64,000 bases of DNA from Paulownia fortunei (lineage: Eukaryota > Streptophyta > Magnoliopsida > Lamiales > Paulowniaceae). Location of the stretch: the NCBI GenBank assembly GCA_019321725.1, contig CM033115.1:3792673-3856672 (forward strand), in the 5' to 3' direction. Position numbers and translations under genes: made by a program. The stretch's first letter is position 1. Each line of letters opens with the position of its first letter. Below are positions 23,163-33,552 of this stretch, piece by piece. The notes under the pieces are model-generated. The model was not told the DNA's origin, searched no databases, and saw only the letters and a program-made list of their open reading frames with translations.

Positions 23163-23880
23163 TTGTCATGGGAGCACTGTCCTAAAACTCCTAGTGAAGT
23201 GGAATATATGAAGCAGGTTTCTTATGCCTTGGTTGTAGGAAGCCTCATGTTTGCTATGTTGTGTACCCAAACAGATATCTGTTATGTTGTTAGAATTGTC
23301 AGTAGATATCAGTCAAACTCGAGGCCAGAGCACTGGGCTGTTGTAAAGTATATACTTAAGTATCTTTAGAAAATTAGAGAATATATGCTAGTTTATTCAG
23401 CTCCAGAATTGGTGCCAGTGGGCTCTACTAATTCTGATTTTCAGGCTGATAAGGACTCTCGTAAGTCCATATCAGGGTTAGTGTTCACATTGGGTGGTGG
23501 TGCTATTTTTTGGAGGAGTATCAAGTAATCTTGTATTGTTGATTCCATAATGGAGATGGAATACGTGGCGGCTTGTGAAGCAGCTAAAGAAACCGTGTGG
23601 CTGAGGAAGTTTCTGCTGAGCCTTGAGGTGGTTTCTTCTACATCATAGGCCATTACTTTACACTGTGACAATAGTGGAGGTGGCAAATGCAAAAGAGCCC
23701 AAAAACCATCAACGTGGAAAACACATTGAACAAAAGTATCACCTTGTTAGGGATATCATTTAATGATGAGATGTGACAGTGTGCAAGATTGCATCTGCAG
23801 AAAATCTTGCTGATCTCTTTACTAAGAGCTTACCAGTTAAGAGTTTTGATAGGCATATTGAATGTATGGGCACACTAGAC
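23163..23880 (+). pseudogene. Copia RNase H domain (broken)
   Basis: The sequence shows 'YALVVGSLMFAMLCTQTDIC' with 'SRYQSNSRPEHWAVVKYILK' (23220-23365), then 'SRKSISGLVFTLGGGAIFWR' and 'MEMEYVAACEAAKETVWLRK' (about 23457-23615), ending in ADLFTKSLPV (about 23808), the usual copia C-terminus. Stops at 23368 and 23526 are inside it. Immediately downstream lie the purine tract and 3' LTR. Confidence 0.92.
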
Positions 23881-23900
23881 ATGTCTCATTTACTCTAGGG

Positions 23901-23912
23901 CAAGTGGGAGAT
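23901..23912 (+). other. Polypurine tract of the copia element
   Basis: CAAGTGGGAGAT directly before TGTTGG of the 3' LTR: the classic AAGTGGGAGA tract of plant copia elements. Confidence 0.93.
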
Positions 23913-25264
23913 TGTTGGATAGTATTATGCCCATCGAGTAAATTATTATGTAATATGATATTTTAAAATAAAATATTTATTTTGATTTATTTATCAATAA
24001 ATCATTTTGAGCTTGCATTAGTCCATAGATTGTTTTGATTTTATAAATCGAGTGTTTAAGTCGTTAAACACAAAAAGATTCGATTTATAATTCAATCCAA
24101 AGAGTTATTGTCGACGATCTGTAAATAAATATGGATAAGTTATTTTGATAAGATCGTTTCAATTTTATAGAAGTCTATCTTTCACTTATTAATAAAATTG
24201 AGAATACTTTAATGTATTGGATTGGACCACGTGAAATTAAAATTATGATTTGACTACACAGATTTAATTTCACTTGATTATCGTACGTGACACCTTAATC
24301 TTGAGCGGGTAATGAACTTCGATTACTAACTTGAAGTTTCTTGAAGCACCAATGGGTAAGATCAAATTGATGGTCAATATCTCGGTATTTTGGGAATTAA
24401 AGTGAAATAACGGAAAACATATATTCGCAATATGGAGTTTGTAACCTATTTGATAGGCATGATCATGATCTCAAGGGTTCTTCTTGTAGATAGTAAAATT
24501 TGAGCTCAGTAATTCGACATTGATTGTTGAATTAATAGTGTGATGTGATCACATTGAACTGTCAGATAGAAGTTGAGAGTTGAGCATTTATAAATATTGG
24601 AAAAAAATGCGTTTTAGTTAATTTACTTTATTTCAATTATTTCAGTTGATCGACGGGGGTAACATGTAAAATCGATAAATCAGAGAATATATATAATTGA
24701 TTATTAGATTCAGTAATTCTGATTAGATTAAGAGTGCAGTCTCATTTTTTTAGTGGAATGAAACAAGATTAATAAATTATTTTGACCGATCATGAGTTGA
24801 TTGGCTCAAAATTAATTTATTGGAACTTAGTCTAATTGGATCCGACCAAGTTCCTTTGGTGGCTCCGGTATAAGGACTGGTTAAATTATATGAGTTGTAA
24901 TTCATTAAACCAGAATAAATTTAAAATAGAAAAAGATTTTATCAAATAAGATTCCTGAATTCTTATCAGATAAGAATTTTATTTTCTGTAGGATTTTCGA
25001 ATTGGTTTATATTCAATGTTTCATCGTTGTGGCCACACACACACACAAAAGAGTGTATTTTTAGAGTTATTGAAAGAACACCAAAAAATATTTTGAAGTT
25101 TAGAGTGTAGCACCATTCAATTCTAATAAAAAATTATTGTAGAAATCATTTTAGAGGTAATCTTTCTAAACCTTTTCTTAATCAATTAATCAATTTCGGT
25201 TAAATACGCGTTGAATCATAAAAAATTAATTTTTATGATTGAACGATCTTATTCTTAGCTAACA
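23913..25264 (+). repeat. 3' LTR of the copia element
   Basis: It starts TGTTGGATAGTATTATGCCC, ends CTAACA, and is followed by TTTAT. It is 1352 bases and keeps a segment (24245-24647) absent from the 5' LTR. It contains an AC-rich stretch near 25034. Confidence 0.93.
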
Positions 25265-25269
25265 TTTAT
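25265..25269. repeat. Target site duplication TTTAT, right
   Basis: Identical to 17177-17181. Confidence 0.88.
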
Positions 25270-25676
25270 TTAATGTACTATTTTATTTACGTGACGTGTA
25301 TGTATTATATATAATATAAGATGCAACACAAAACTGTAATATAACGCGTATGTATTTTTATCCTACACTGAAAAAGAATGCTAATTTCAAGCAAATTCTC
25401 TGTTAGTGGGAACATCAACTTCTTTTCCTATGTGTATTCTGACTCATACTCAAAACTTAATGCAGGTATTGCGTCGAAAAGACAACCCCCATTTGTACCA
25501 AACCTCCTCATAATAAGAAACAGATGAAGACTAGTTGGACAGGAAATAGAAAGAAATTCAGAACCCATCCGTGACTCAGAGAGAATAAAGATAGTCAAAG
25601 CCAATGCCTACTACTTATCTCAACTTTAAATTTCTTTCCCATCTCTATTAGTAATTTTCATTGTCTTTACCCACAG

Positions 25677-25702
25677 CACGTGCCATTCTGTCCCCTATAT
25701 AA
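25677..25702 (+). promoter_or_regulatory. G-box and TATA box of the alpha-galactosidase gene
   Basis: CACGTG at 25677-25682 is a perfect G-box, the site of plant bZIP and bHLH factors. TATATAA at 25696-25702 lies 97 bases before the ATG, which suggests a transcription start near 25730. Between this and the upstream copia LTR there are only about 410 bases. Confidence 0.65.
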
Positions 25703-25764
25703 TTCACTCACTCAACTTTCTTTTCATTAGCCAGCCAGCGTCTGATAGTCACACTGTGCACTGT

Positions 25765-25875
25765 ATGTGTGTGTGCCAAGCAGTCAGTATCATTACGTAT
25801 GGAGACATCTCTTCTTGCATGTCTAACATGCCTATTGCTAATCATAAGTGCTACAACAGAAGCTGCTACTGCTAG
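25765..25875 (+). promoter_or_regulatory. Overlapping upstream ORF of the alpha-galactosidase mRNA
   Basis: An ATG at 25765 opens a 36-codon frame that overlaps the main start (25799) in the +1 frame and stops at TAG 25873-25875. If the transcript starts at the TATA-predicted site, ribosomes would meet this ATG first. It could lower translation. The alternative is a start site downstream of it. Confidence 0.45.
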
Positions 25876-28800
25876 TGTTATTTCTTCTTATGATTCTCAA
25901 AGCTTAAGCAGACGCAATCTGCTTGGCAATGGCCTTGCTTCCACTCCTCCAATGGGGTAATTTTTTTTTCCTGTTTATATGTCTGTCTACTCATTATTTA
26001 CTAAGTTCTTGGCATTTCTCGTCAGGGTTTATCTTGTTCTTGTGTTATTATTGATTCTTTGATTTTACGGGGAGCTTTATATATCTCCCTACTCATTAAT
26101 TTGTAAAAACAAAGTTTTGGCATTTATTTTGGCAATTCTCATCAGGGTTTCTCATGTTTTATTTTGGAGAAATTCTAGCCCCATTTTGGCTACTCTAAGA
26201 GAGAAATCAATTAAAAGGCAAGTTTTGTGATTAACCGTTTGGTCAAACTTACTCTGGCCAAGAATTTTCCTTCTCGATTCTTTTGTGTTTGTGGTCTGTC
26301 TTTCTACTCATTAGCGACTAAGTTTTGACGGTTACACAATTATGGCGACAATTCACATCATGGCTTATAATGTGTTTTTGTATTAATCTTGATATTTTAA
26401 TTTTGGAGGGCTTTTACATTTGTAAGTGTTCATTTTCCAATTTTGAACCGTACTTCAACATGTGAAAAAACAAGTTGATCCTAGTCTAGAGGAAATATAG
26501 TGACAATGGGGATGGGAGGAGGCTGATAATTGTTTAATCTTATCTCTCTGACCTTTTTCTTTATTTGAACCTTATCTCAAATACTTTTTAGTTGTTTCTT
26601 TATTTTCCAGTTTGTTTTCTATCTAAAAAGAATATTTTACATTTATTAAAAGGAATTTGCAAAGCCTACAAATGAACTGATTTAACTTAGTTGAGCACTG
26701 ATTTATAACTACAAGAATCATCAATCATTAATTTATTTCCTCTAATCTGCTTCAGGTGGAATAGTTGGAATCATTTCAACTGTATGATTGATGAAAAAAT
26801 CATCAAAGAAACAGGTAAGTTAGATTTATTTTCCCATGATTTTTTTTATTGCTTGATTTTCTTTACATTTTTCTAACAGAATGGGGAGAAAATACTTCAA
26901 ACACTTTCATTTTTTGTCATAATTTGAGCTTCTTTGTTTGTCAGCTGATGCTCTGGTCTCAACCGGTCTTGCTAAGCTCGGATATAAGTATGTCAACATA
27001 GGTACATCCTGCCGTGATGCTGTTTTACCCATCCTTAAGTGTTCAGTTTTCCATGACCATATTTCTATGTTGCACAATTATCTGACTGAGAAACTTACAA
27101 CTTGGCTCTTAGATGATTGCTGGGCTGAAATTTCTCGTGATGACAAGGTTCATTTTTGGAGGCATTACCTCTTTGAGAAACTATTGATTGTATTTGTTGT
27201 TTATGATTTTGTTATTTATTAACTTCATGGTTATTGAATTTCAGGGTGCTCTAGTGCCTAAGAAATCCACATTTCCTTATGGTATTAAGGCTTTGGCCGA
27301 CTATGTTCACAGCAAGGGACTTAAGTTGGGAATATACTCAGATGCTGGGTATTTGTCTGTACGACATACATTGTTTGAAGCAATATGTAATGTTTCCTAA
27401 TCATCGCTAATGCGCGTGGTTAATTTCCTTGCAGCTTTTACACTTGCAGCAAAAAAATGCCTGGTTCACTCGGGCATGAGGAACAAGATGCCAAAACCTT
27501 TGCTTCATGGGTAATCATACTTTGTGGTTGTTTGTGGGTTGGAAATACCTTATTAAATCATTCATGGAGTGATGAAACGCTACAATTTCTCTAGTTTGAT
27601 AAAAAATGACCAGACTAGTGGAATGTTGAGTACCTTAGTCTCTGTTTCCTGTTACTATGCAAGCAAAGATTTCCTTTGTCACTTGGTTTGCCTGCAGGAC
27701 ATTGATTATTTGAAGTATGACAACTGTAACAATGATGGATCAAGGCCAACCCTTCGGTAACAAAATCTGTTTGTATTGAAAATTTTGAACTTCACAGTGT
27801 TTTTTCATTTTCTTTTGGAGCTTCCATATTCAGGTTTTATTCTCCCTTTGCAGATATCCTTTGATGACCAGAGCTCTGATGAGAGCCGGGCGGCCAATCT
27901 TTTTCTCACTATGTGAATGGTGATTGCTTTTGTCCAAGTAACTATAATTTTCATTTCATGATATTTGTTTCTGTTCATTTTGACAGTTTCAGTACTTGTG
28001 CCAGGGGAGATATGCACCCGGCCTTGTGGGGTTATACTGTAGGAAATAGCTGGAGAACAGCAAACGACATTTCTGATACATGGGAAAGGTAGAACTAATA
28101 TCTTCTGTCAGCGTAAATTTTGAAGCTCATCTTGTATCTATTGGCCTTAAACAAAATCTTTCTTTGGAATTTTGGTTCTCCAACAGTATGGTATCTCGAG
28201 CAGATCAGAATGAAGTTTATGCAGATTTTGCTAGGCCTGGTGGCTGGAATGGTTAGTATTCCTGGTGGTTTAAATTTTATAGCTTCTTCCCGGACACACA
28301 GGCGATGTTACATTAATTTGAAAGAAGCTCAATGCCTTTTTAAATGGTTGGTTTTTCAACAGATCCTGACATGCTTGAGGTCGGAAATGGAGGAATGACT
28401 AGAGACGAATATATTGTTCACTTCAGTATATGGGCGATTTCCAAGGTCTCTCTAACTCAGAACGAGTTTAGGCTCTCAGCTACCATATTCTTACTCATTT
28501 TTGTTGCTTCCTCTGTTATGTTCAGGCTCCCCTCCTCATTGGTTGTGATGCGAGAAATATAACTAAAGACACAATGGAGATTATAGCAAATAAGGAGGTG
28601 ATTGCCGTTAACCAGGGTAACCACATCATAAATTTGTGTTCTTGATCTCTTTCTTCTGCTGATTCACTGAGTTAGTAGTAATAATTTCAATATCATTATG
28701 GCCAGACAAGCTTGGTGTTCAGGCTAAAAAGGTTAGGATGGAAGGTGATTGGGAGGTAAATCCTATTTTGCAACCGTTGCCATGTTATGTTTTGATATCA

Positions 28801-29208
28801 CATTTCTTGTTAAGCATTCTAACCATTTTGGTACATTCGTTTTAGTAGGTGTGGGCAGGGCCTCTTTCGCACTACAGAATAGCAGTATTGCTGCTCAACC
28901 GAGGATCTTGGCGTACTGCCATTACTGCACACTGGGATGATATAGGGATCACTCCGAGCACTTCTGTTATAGCAAGAGACCTTTGGGAGGTAAATACGGT
29001 TTGCACTAAAGAATTTTCTCCAAGCTCATCTTTTCTTATCCTTTCACATAATGGCTTTGGTAAAATATGATCGATGTGAGATGACCTCAAAAATTTTATC
29101 GGTTTTCTTTGGCAGCACAAGACCCTGAAGACAAGATTTGCTGGAAACTTAACAGCAACAGTGGATTCCCATGCATGCAAGATGTACATATTAAAACCAG
29201 TTTCTTGA
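25799..29208 (+). CDS. AGAL3: Alpha-galactosidase, glycoside hydrolase family 27, 15 exons, one frameshift
   Basis: It cleaves terminal alpha-1,6-galactose from raffinose sugars and galactolipids/galactomannan, probably in the cell wall or vacuole (hydrophobic signal peptide, residues 1-20). Exons: 25799-25956, 26756-26814, 26945-27001, 27113-27147, 27245-27348, 27435-27510, 27698-27756, 27854-27920, 28005-28088, 28187-28251, 28363-28445, 28526-28616, 28706-28755, 28849-28989, 29116-29208; all have GT..AG and matching phase. Motifs: [20 protein letters not shown], nucleophile Asp171 in LKYDNCNN, acid/base Asp near 226 in [21 protein letters not shown], and GDMHPALWG typical of the Arabidopsis AGAL3 type. 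Without the indel it would be 406 residues. A run of six T at 27900-27905 in exon 8 is one base too long and leads to TGA at codon 204. This is a true null allele or a homopolymer error. I chose the ATG at 25799 because it opens the signal peptide. Confidence 0.92.
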
Positions 29209-29325
29209 GGGTATCATGCTTTGGGATGTGCAATTCAGCATAGTTGAATCATAGGGGTGTCAAATATCTAAGTAGTCTTGCCTTATGAAAGCATCAACGA
29301 ATGTTGTAATGATGATGGATTTACC

Positions 29326-29331
29326 AATAAA
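29326..29331 (+). terminator. Candidate poly(A) signal of the alpha-galactosidase gene
   Basis: AATAAA lies 118 bases after the stop codon, within the expected 3' UTR. A second AATAAA-like match occurs near 29482. Confidence 0.5.
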
Positions 29332-29508
29332 ATGCTGGTTACCTATTATTGGAATGGTGGCATTAATAACAAGGGATGCGGTTTTCTATTTTCTTACAAC
29401 ATTAACAAACAATCTCACACCCTTTTGTCATTACAGGGTTTTGTTGTTGGGTTCCTATTTAATATTTCTACTAATGTCACTAATAAACCACTGAGGTAGA
29501 TACTCTGC

Positions 29509-29559
<51 letters not shown>
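29509..29559. repeat. Compound microsatellite (AT)n(GT)n
   Basis: About nine AT units run into about sixteen GT units just past the alpha-galactosidase 3' end. It is a likely length-variable marker. Confidence 0.95.
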
Positions 29560-29560
<1 letters not shown>

Positions 29561-29600
29561 ACGCGCTAGCTAGCATATTGCTTCTAGGTATATTTTGACG

Positions 29601-30022
29601 TGATATCACTCATCTTTTCGAAACTTATAATATGAAGTTAATTGCAACGTGGGTCATTACCTGCATTACAAAAAGTTATTAGGGGTACCAGAGGTTGACC
29701 TGGCAAAAACCATTCAACACTCTAGTCAGTTCCAGAGCAAATCAATAAAAGCTAGAGAACTTGGGAGCAGTTATACGTGTAATTATTTGCGTACCTTTCA
29801 ATAATGAAGATTGGAGGTATTTATAGTGATGATATGAGGATCTTCGTAGGATTGGGTCTTATGGCCTAGTGGGCTTAGTCTAAGCATTATAATTCAATTT
29901 GTCTATTATCTCGTGGAGCTTATGAACTCGATCTATTGGGTTTTGTCTTTGTTTCGGTCCATAATCCAAACGGACCTCTTGAACTTAGCCTCTTGGGCCT
30001 ATTTTGGGCTCATTGCCCATCA
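29601..30022 (-). repeat. LTR of the minus-strand Tat-like element
   Basis: 422 bases, TG...CA ends on the minus strand. It holds a TATA-like 'CACTATAAATACC' at about 29816-29828 (minus). It lies about 390 bases after the alpha-galactosidase stop codon, in opposite transcriptional orientation to that gene. Confidence 0.8.
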
Positions 30023-30082
30023 TAAGCCCCCCCACTCTCGGTCAAACCTTACGTATGGAGGGTTGGTCGAGAGTAGAAAATA

Positions 30083-30213
30083 TTGGAGTAGGTCACCTCT
30101 TGAGATGAGTAGTTTAGGGCAAGTCACTTCTTGGGGTGAGTATCTTGGGGCAGGTTACCTCTTATGGGGTGAGTAGATTGGGGCAGGTCACCTCTTGAGG
30201 TGAATATCTTGGA
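30083..30213. repeat. 32-bp tandem repeat, four copies
   Basis: The unit is 'ggggcaggtcacctcttgag' plus 'gtgagtatctt', repeated four times with substitutions. It lies just internal to the purine tract. Confidence 0.85.
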
Positions 30214-30488
30214 GTTGCATTCATTATCTTTGGTGTTAGCCCATTCTGATTCCTATGTAGGGGAATTGATTGTATTTGGGGGGAGCATCTCATTTGGAGA
30301 GAGATTTTCAAGTTAAGACATGAGTTTGCCATCAATTAATGTCCACTTGCTGAGTTGTTCGAGGGTCTCGCTTTTGACATAAGTTCACCATTGATTAATG
30401 TCCTCATCAATTTTGACATCAAGTCTGTTGAAAAACCTTCTCCTTTATCCATCTTTCTTCTTCTCATTCTTCTTCTTTTCTTTTTTTC

Positions 30489-30650
30489 AGGTTGAGCCCG
30501 CAGCACTCGACTTGACAAAGTCGAGCCACGCTTGGCTCAACCTGGGATTCTTTTTTTTTTTTTTTCAGGTCGAGCTCATAGCACTCGACCTAGATTTCTC
30601 TTCCAGGTCGACTTGGATTCTTCATCCAGGTTGAGCCCATGGCTAGACCT
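30489..30650. repeat. Dispersed 'caggtcgagc..agcactcgac' repeats
   Basis: Three or four degenerate copies of a roughly 30-base motif (CAGGTTGAGCCCGCAGCACT-type) are separated by T-runs. It belongs to the same Tat-like 3' region. Confidence 0.65.
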
Positions 30651-30911
30651 GGGATCTTTTTTTGACTTGGAGTGGCCCTCTTTCATGCGTGAGTGAGGTT
30701 GCTCATCTTCTCCTAGTTGTAGTCCAAGTAGTCGTAACCCCCATAGTCCACATAATCGTAGCCTATCGGGGGGCTTAGCCCGGGTGAGTTGTTCATATTA
30801 TTCTTATGCTTAGTCCATTTACTTAGTTTTTTTGTCGCTTTATGCAATGGTTGTGCCCTATACTACACATGATGGAGGAAGTCGATATGACTTGTCATAT
30901 TTGTGAGTCTG

Positions 30912-31338
30912 TAGGGCTCCTCGAGTGTGGAGGTTGGTAAGACCTCTTAAGTATGGAAGCCAGTAGGGCTTCTCGAGGGTGGAGGTCAGTAGAAACCTTT
31001 AAATATGAAAGCTAGTAAGACTCTTCGAAGGTGGAGGTTGGTAAGATCTCTCAAGTATGGAAACTTATGGCTCCTCGAGGGTGGAGGTCGATAGGACCTC
31101 TCAAATGTCTCTCTCGATCGATAGGACCTTTTAAGTATGAAAGTCGGTAGGGCTCCTCGAATGTGGAGGTCGGTAGGACCTCTAAAGTGTGGAAGCTGGT
31201 AAGGCGCCTTGAGGGTGAAGGTCGGTAGGACCTTTTAAGTATGGAAGCCAGTAGGGCTCTTCGAAGGTGGAGGTCGGTAGGACCTCTCAAGTGTGGAAAC
31301 CGATAGGGCTCCTCAAGAGTGGAAATCGATAAGTCCCT
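30912..31338. repeat. 26/52-bp higher-order tandem array, about eight 52-bp units
   Basis: Each 52-base unit joins two related 26-base halves: a 'gtagggctcctcgagtgtgg'-type half and a 'gtaggacctctcaagtatgg'-type half. About eight dimers alternate without break except for one or two truncated units near 31070 and 31110. This is the pattern of a satellite whose monomer doubled and then amplified as a dimer. Tat elements are known to carry arrays like this in their 3' region. Confidence 0.88.
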
Positions 31339-31556
31339 ACACCAAACTTAGTTACGAAATATGGTCACGCATATGATGGTGATCATGGAATATGCCTCAA
31401 TGGCTTTGGTCTTAAATTAGCTCCGAGTTGAGGGGTTTTTGAGATGGGACATAGAATAGCCAAATAGACTCGCGCATACGATGCATGCTCGCATGTGGAA
31501 AATGTCTCACTCTGTGGACATTAGCGTAGTGACGCTAGTGCATGTACGCGGGTGCT

Positions 31557-33537
31557 TGTTAGGAACAAGTACAATGAACAAACTCACAGGAAATTATTAA
31601 TTGGAAACTTATTTGTCGAAATAAGAATTTTCATGTAACGATAGTACATGATTACTCCTTAAACTTGAGGCACCATGGTAGCTTTGTGCATGTTGTGTTC
31701 TATTTTGTTGTATTTTCTAATTATCTGACAATCACAAAGAGGGTTGGATGTTACTTTGATATGTATAGAGGTTAATGAGTGGTCAACAAATGATCCGTCA
31801 CTTGTATAGAAGAAGAAGTGGATCTCCTATATTTTCAAAATTCATGACTCAAAAGTCCTTGGTCAAGGCGGGATGAATGTTAGATGAGGGTTTTCTAACG
31901 ATTCTTCATGAGTCTTTGAAATTTGAAATGGAGTCATAGTCATTCAACAATTAGGGTTTCGACTATTAATCCATGTCCTAAACTCAATTAGGAGATTAGT
32001 TAATAGAAGGACCTTACGTGTATAATACTCGTAATTAAAATAAATTCACTCGATATTTCACCTGAGTGTAGGTAGTCATGACACACTTGGTAGGTGTTTC
32101 CCATGAGTTGTGAGGTTTTGAAACTTAGGAGTTAATTTAAAGTGAATTAATTAATTAAATTAATTAATCGTAATAATTATTATTATTCATAGGCTACAAA
32201 TGTTGCTAGCCCACGGCTAACTTAATTATGAACCTAAAAGGTCACACACAATTTGATATGGAACATTTTTAATTTATGAATTGATCCATAGAGTTGGATC
32301 CAATTAATTAATGAAGATTAATTAATTGGGGTTAAAATTAATTCTATGAGTTAATTTAAATATTCAATTAAATAATTAGATTATTTAATTGAACCTAATA
32401 AGATTAGAGAGCCCAATTGAAGTGAAATAATTATTTGATTAGACCAAATTAATTTAATTATTAAATTATTAAATTAATTTACTCAATTAAATAATTGAAT
32501 TATTTAATAGAGACTAATTTGATTAGGTGGGTTAGATGGAATTAATTAATTAAATTAGATTATTTAATTGAACCTAATAAGATTAGAGAGTCCAATTGGA
32601 GTGAAATAATTATTTGATTAGACCAAATTAATTTAATTATTAAATTATTAAATTAATTTACTCAATTAAATAATTAAATTATTTAATAGAGCCTAATTTG
32701 ATTAGGTGGGTTAGATGGAATTAATTAATTAAATTTAAAATAAAATAATTAATTAAATTAATTGTGAGATTTATTTTAAAGTCTAAGTCCATTTCAAAAA
32801 GCCCATTAGGAGAGGCCCATGAAGGTGGTTGGTTGAAAAAAAATAGAAACTCAAGAGTTTGGAACTTTTGGATTATTTTGGAATACCCTAAATATCTTTG
32901 GAATACGTGAAGGGATAAAATTGGAGAATTTTGGATAAATCACATATCTTCTAACCAATCAAAAGAAGACAAAAAATACAAAAAGTGAGACTTTTAGAAT
33001 TTTAAGTCCCCTATTTAAACACCATATGGCCAAAAATTAGAGAATAATTTTTTTCTCCTCCAATTTTCAGCCATTAAGAAATAAAGAGAAGAAAAATTAT
33101 TTTCTTCCTTCATTCTTTTTCCACCAAAATTCCATCCTTTGTCCAATATTAATTCTTTTACCACTACTTGATAATTAGAATTAATATTCATTATATTCAC
33201 TTCATAAACTAGGTTAGCAAATAAAATCTGAATTGCTAGCGGAATTCTGATTTTGTATTCTTGCTTAAAGGGTAGATTATTTTAAAGGGGAGAAGTGTGG
33301 ATCCCTGTAAACTGAATTCAGAAAAGGGGCTAGAAATTAATTATTTCATATCTCTATGATAGTCGGATTGCATAAAAAGGTATAAATCAAAACTTTAATT
33401 ATTTTATTATATCGTTGGAAATTACGAGATCATTAAAATCACATCGGATTTGGGGTATTGCTATAATTGTTATAGCATAATGTTTTTAAATTTTTAATTT
33501 CCCACTATGCATACCCTGGGATCACGCAAACCCAATA
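31557..33537 (+). repeat. Probable 5' LTR of copia family 2
   Basis: It starts TGTTAGGAACAAGTAC and ends near CCCAATA, one to two bases before the primer site. About 1.98 kb, long for copia. It includes a 179-base tandem duplication. With no 3' LTR to compare, both ends are inferred. Confidence 0.6.
32375..32732. repeat. 179-bp tandem duplication within the copia LTR
   Basis: The unit beginning 'attagattatttaattgaac' at 32375 restarts at 32554, with very few differences. Each unit is dominated by AATTAATT/AATTATT motifs that can pair within and between units. Confidence 0.92.
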
Positions 33538-33538
33538 A

Positions 33539-33551
33539 TAGAATTAGAGCC
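33539..33551 (+). other. Degenerate copia primer binding site
   Basis: 'TAGAATTAGAGCC' followed by ACGG. It fits TGGTATCAGAGCCACGG with several substitutions and sits at the correct place after the LTR end. Confidence 0.6.
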
Positions 33552-33552
33552 A

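Larger units (their letters stand above)
17182..25264 (+). mobile_element. Complete-structure Ty1/copia retrotransposon
   Basis: LTRs starting TGTTGGATAGTATTATGCCC, a primer site, a 1.67-kb leader, gag with zinc knuckle, protease, integrase, reverse transcriptase and RNase H (copia order, integrase before reverse transcriptase), a purine tract and TTTAT duplications. Many stops and frameshifts make it non-autonomous. The 5' LTR is about 935 bases and the 3' LTR 1352, because the 5' LTR has lost about 400 internal bases. Its 3' end lies about 0.5 kb upstream of the alpha-galactosidase start codon. Confidence 0.95.
29601..31556 (-). mobile_element. 3' end of a minus-strand Tat-like gypsy element with tandem arrays
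   Basis: Reading the minus strand: non-coding DNA with tandem repeats (31556 to about 30040), a purine tract (GAGAGTGGGGGGGCTTA at 30023-30040), then an LTR from TGATGGGC (30022) to GTGATATCA (29601). The LTR shares layout and short blocks with the Tat element at 7021-16870 ('tataaatac', a 'ccaggtcaac' block, 'gcaggtaatgaccca'). The rest of the element is missing; its right side stops where a copia LTR begins at 31557. Confidence 0.8.

Noticed and set aside
25761..25801. Longer alpha-galactosidase N-terminus starting at GTG 25769
   Set aside because: A plant nuclear gene needs ATG; the first in-frame ATG is 25799 and it opens a good signal peptide.
29415..29609. Minus-strand frame rich in TH repeats
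   Set aside because: It is the translation of the (AT)n(GT)n microsatellite.
30398..30634. Phenylalanine- and serine-rich frame
   Set aside because: Produced by T-rich low-complexity sequence in the Tat-like 3' region.
30912..31338. Regularly spaced repeats that might suggest a CRISPR array
   Set aside because: The units are contiguous and alternate related halves; there are no unique spacers. It is a tandem satellite in plant DNA.
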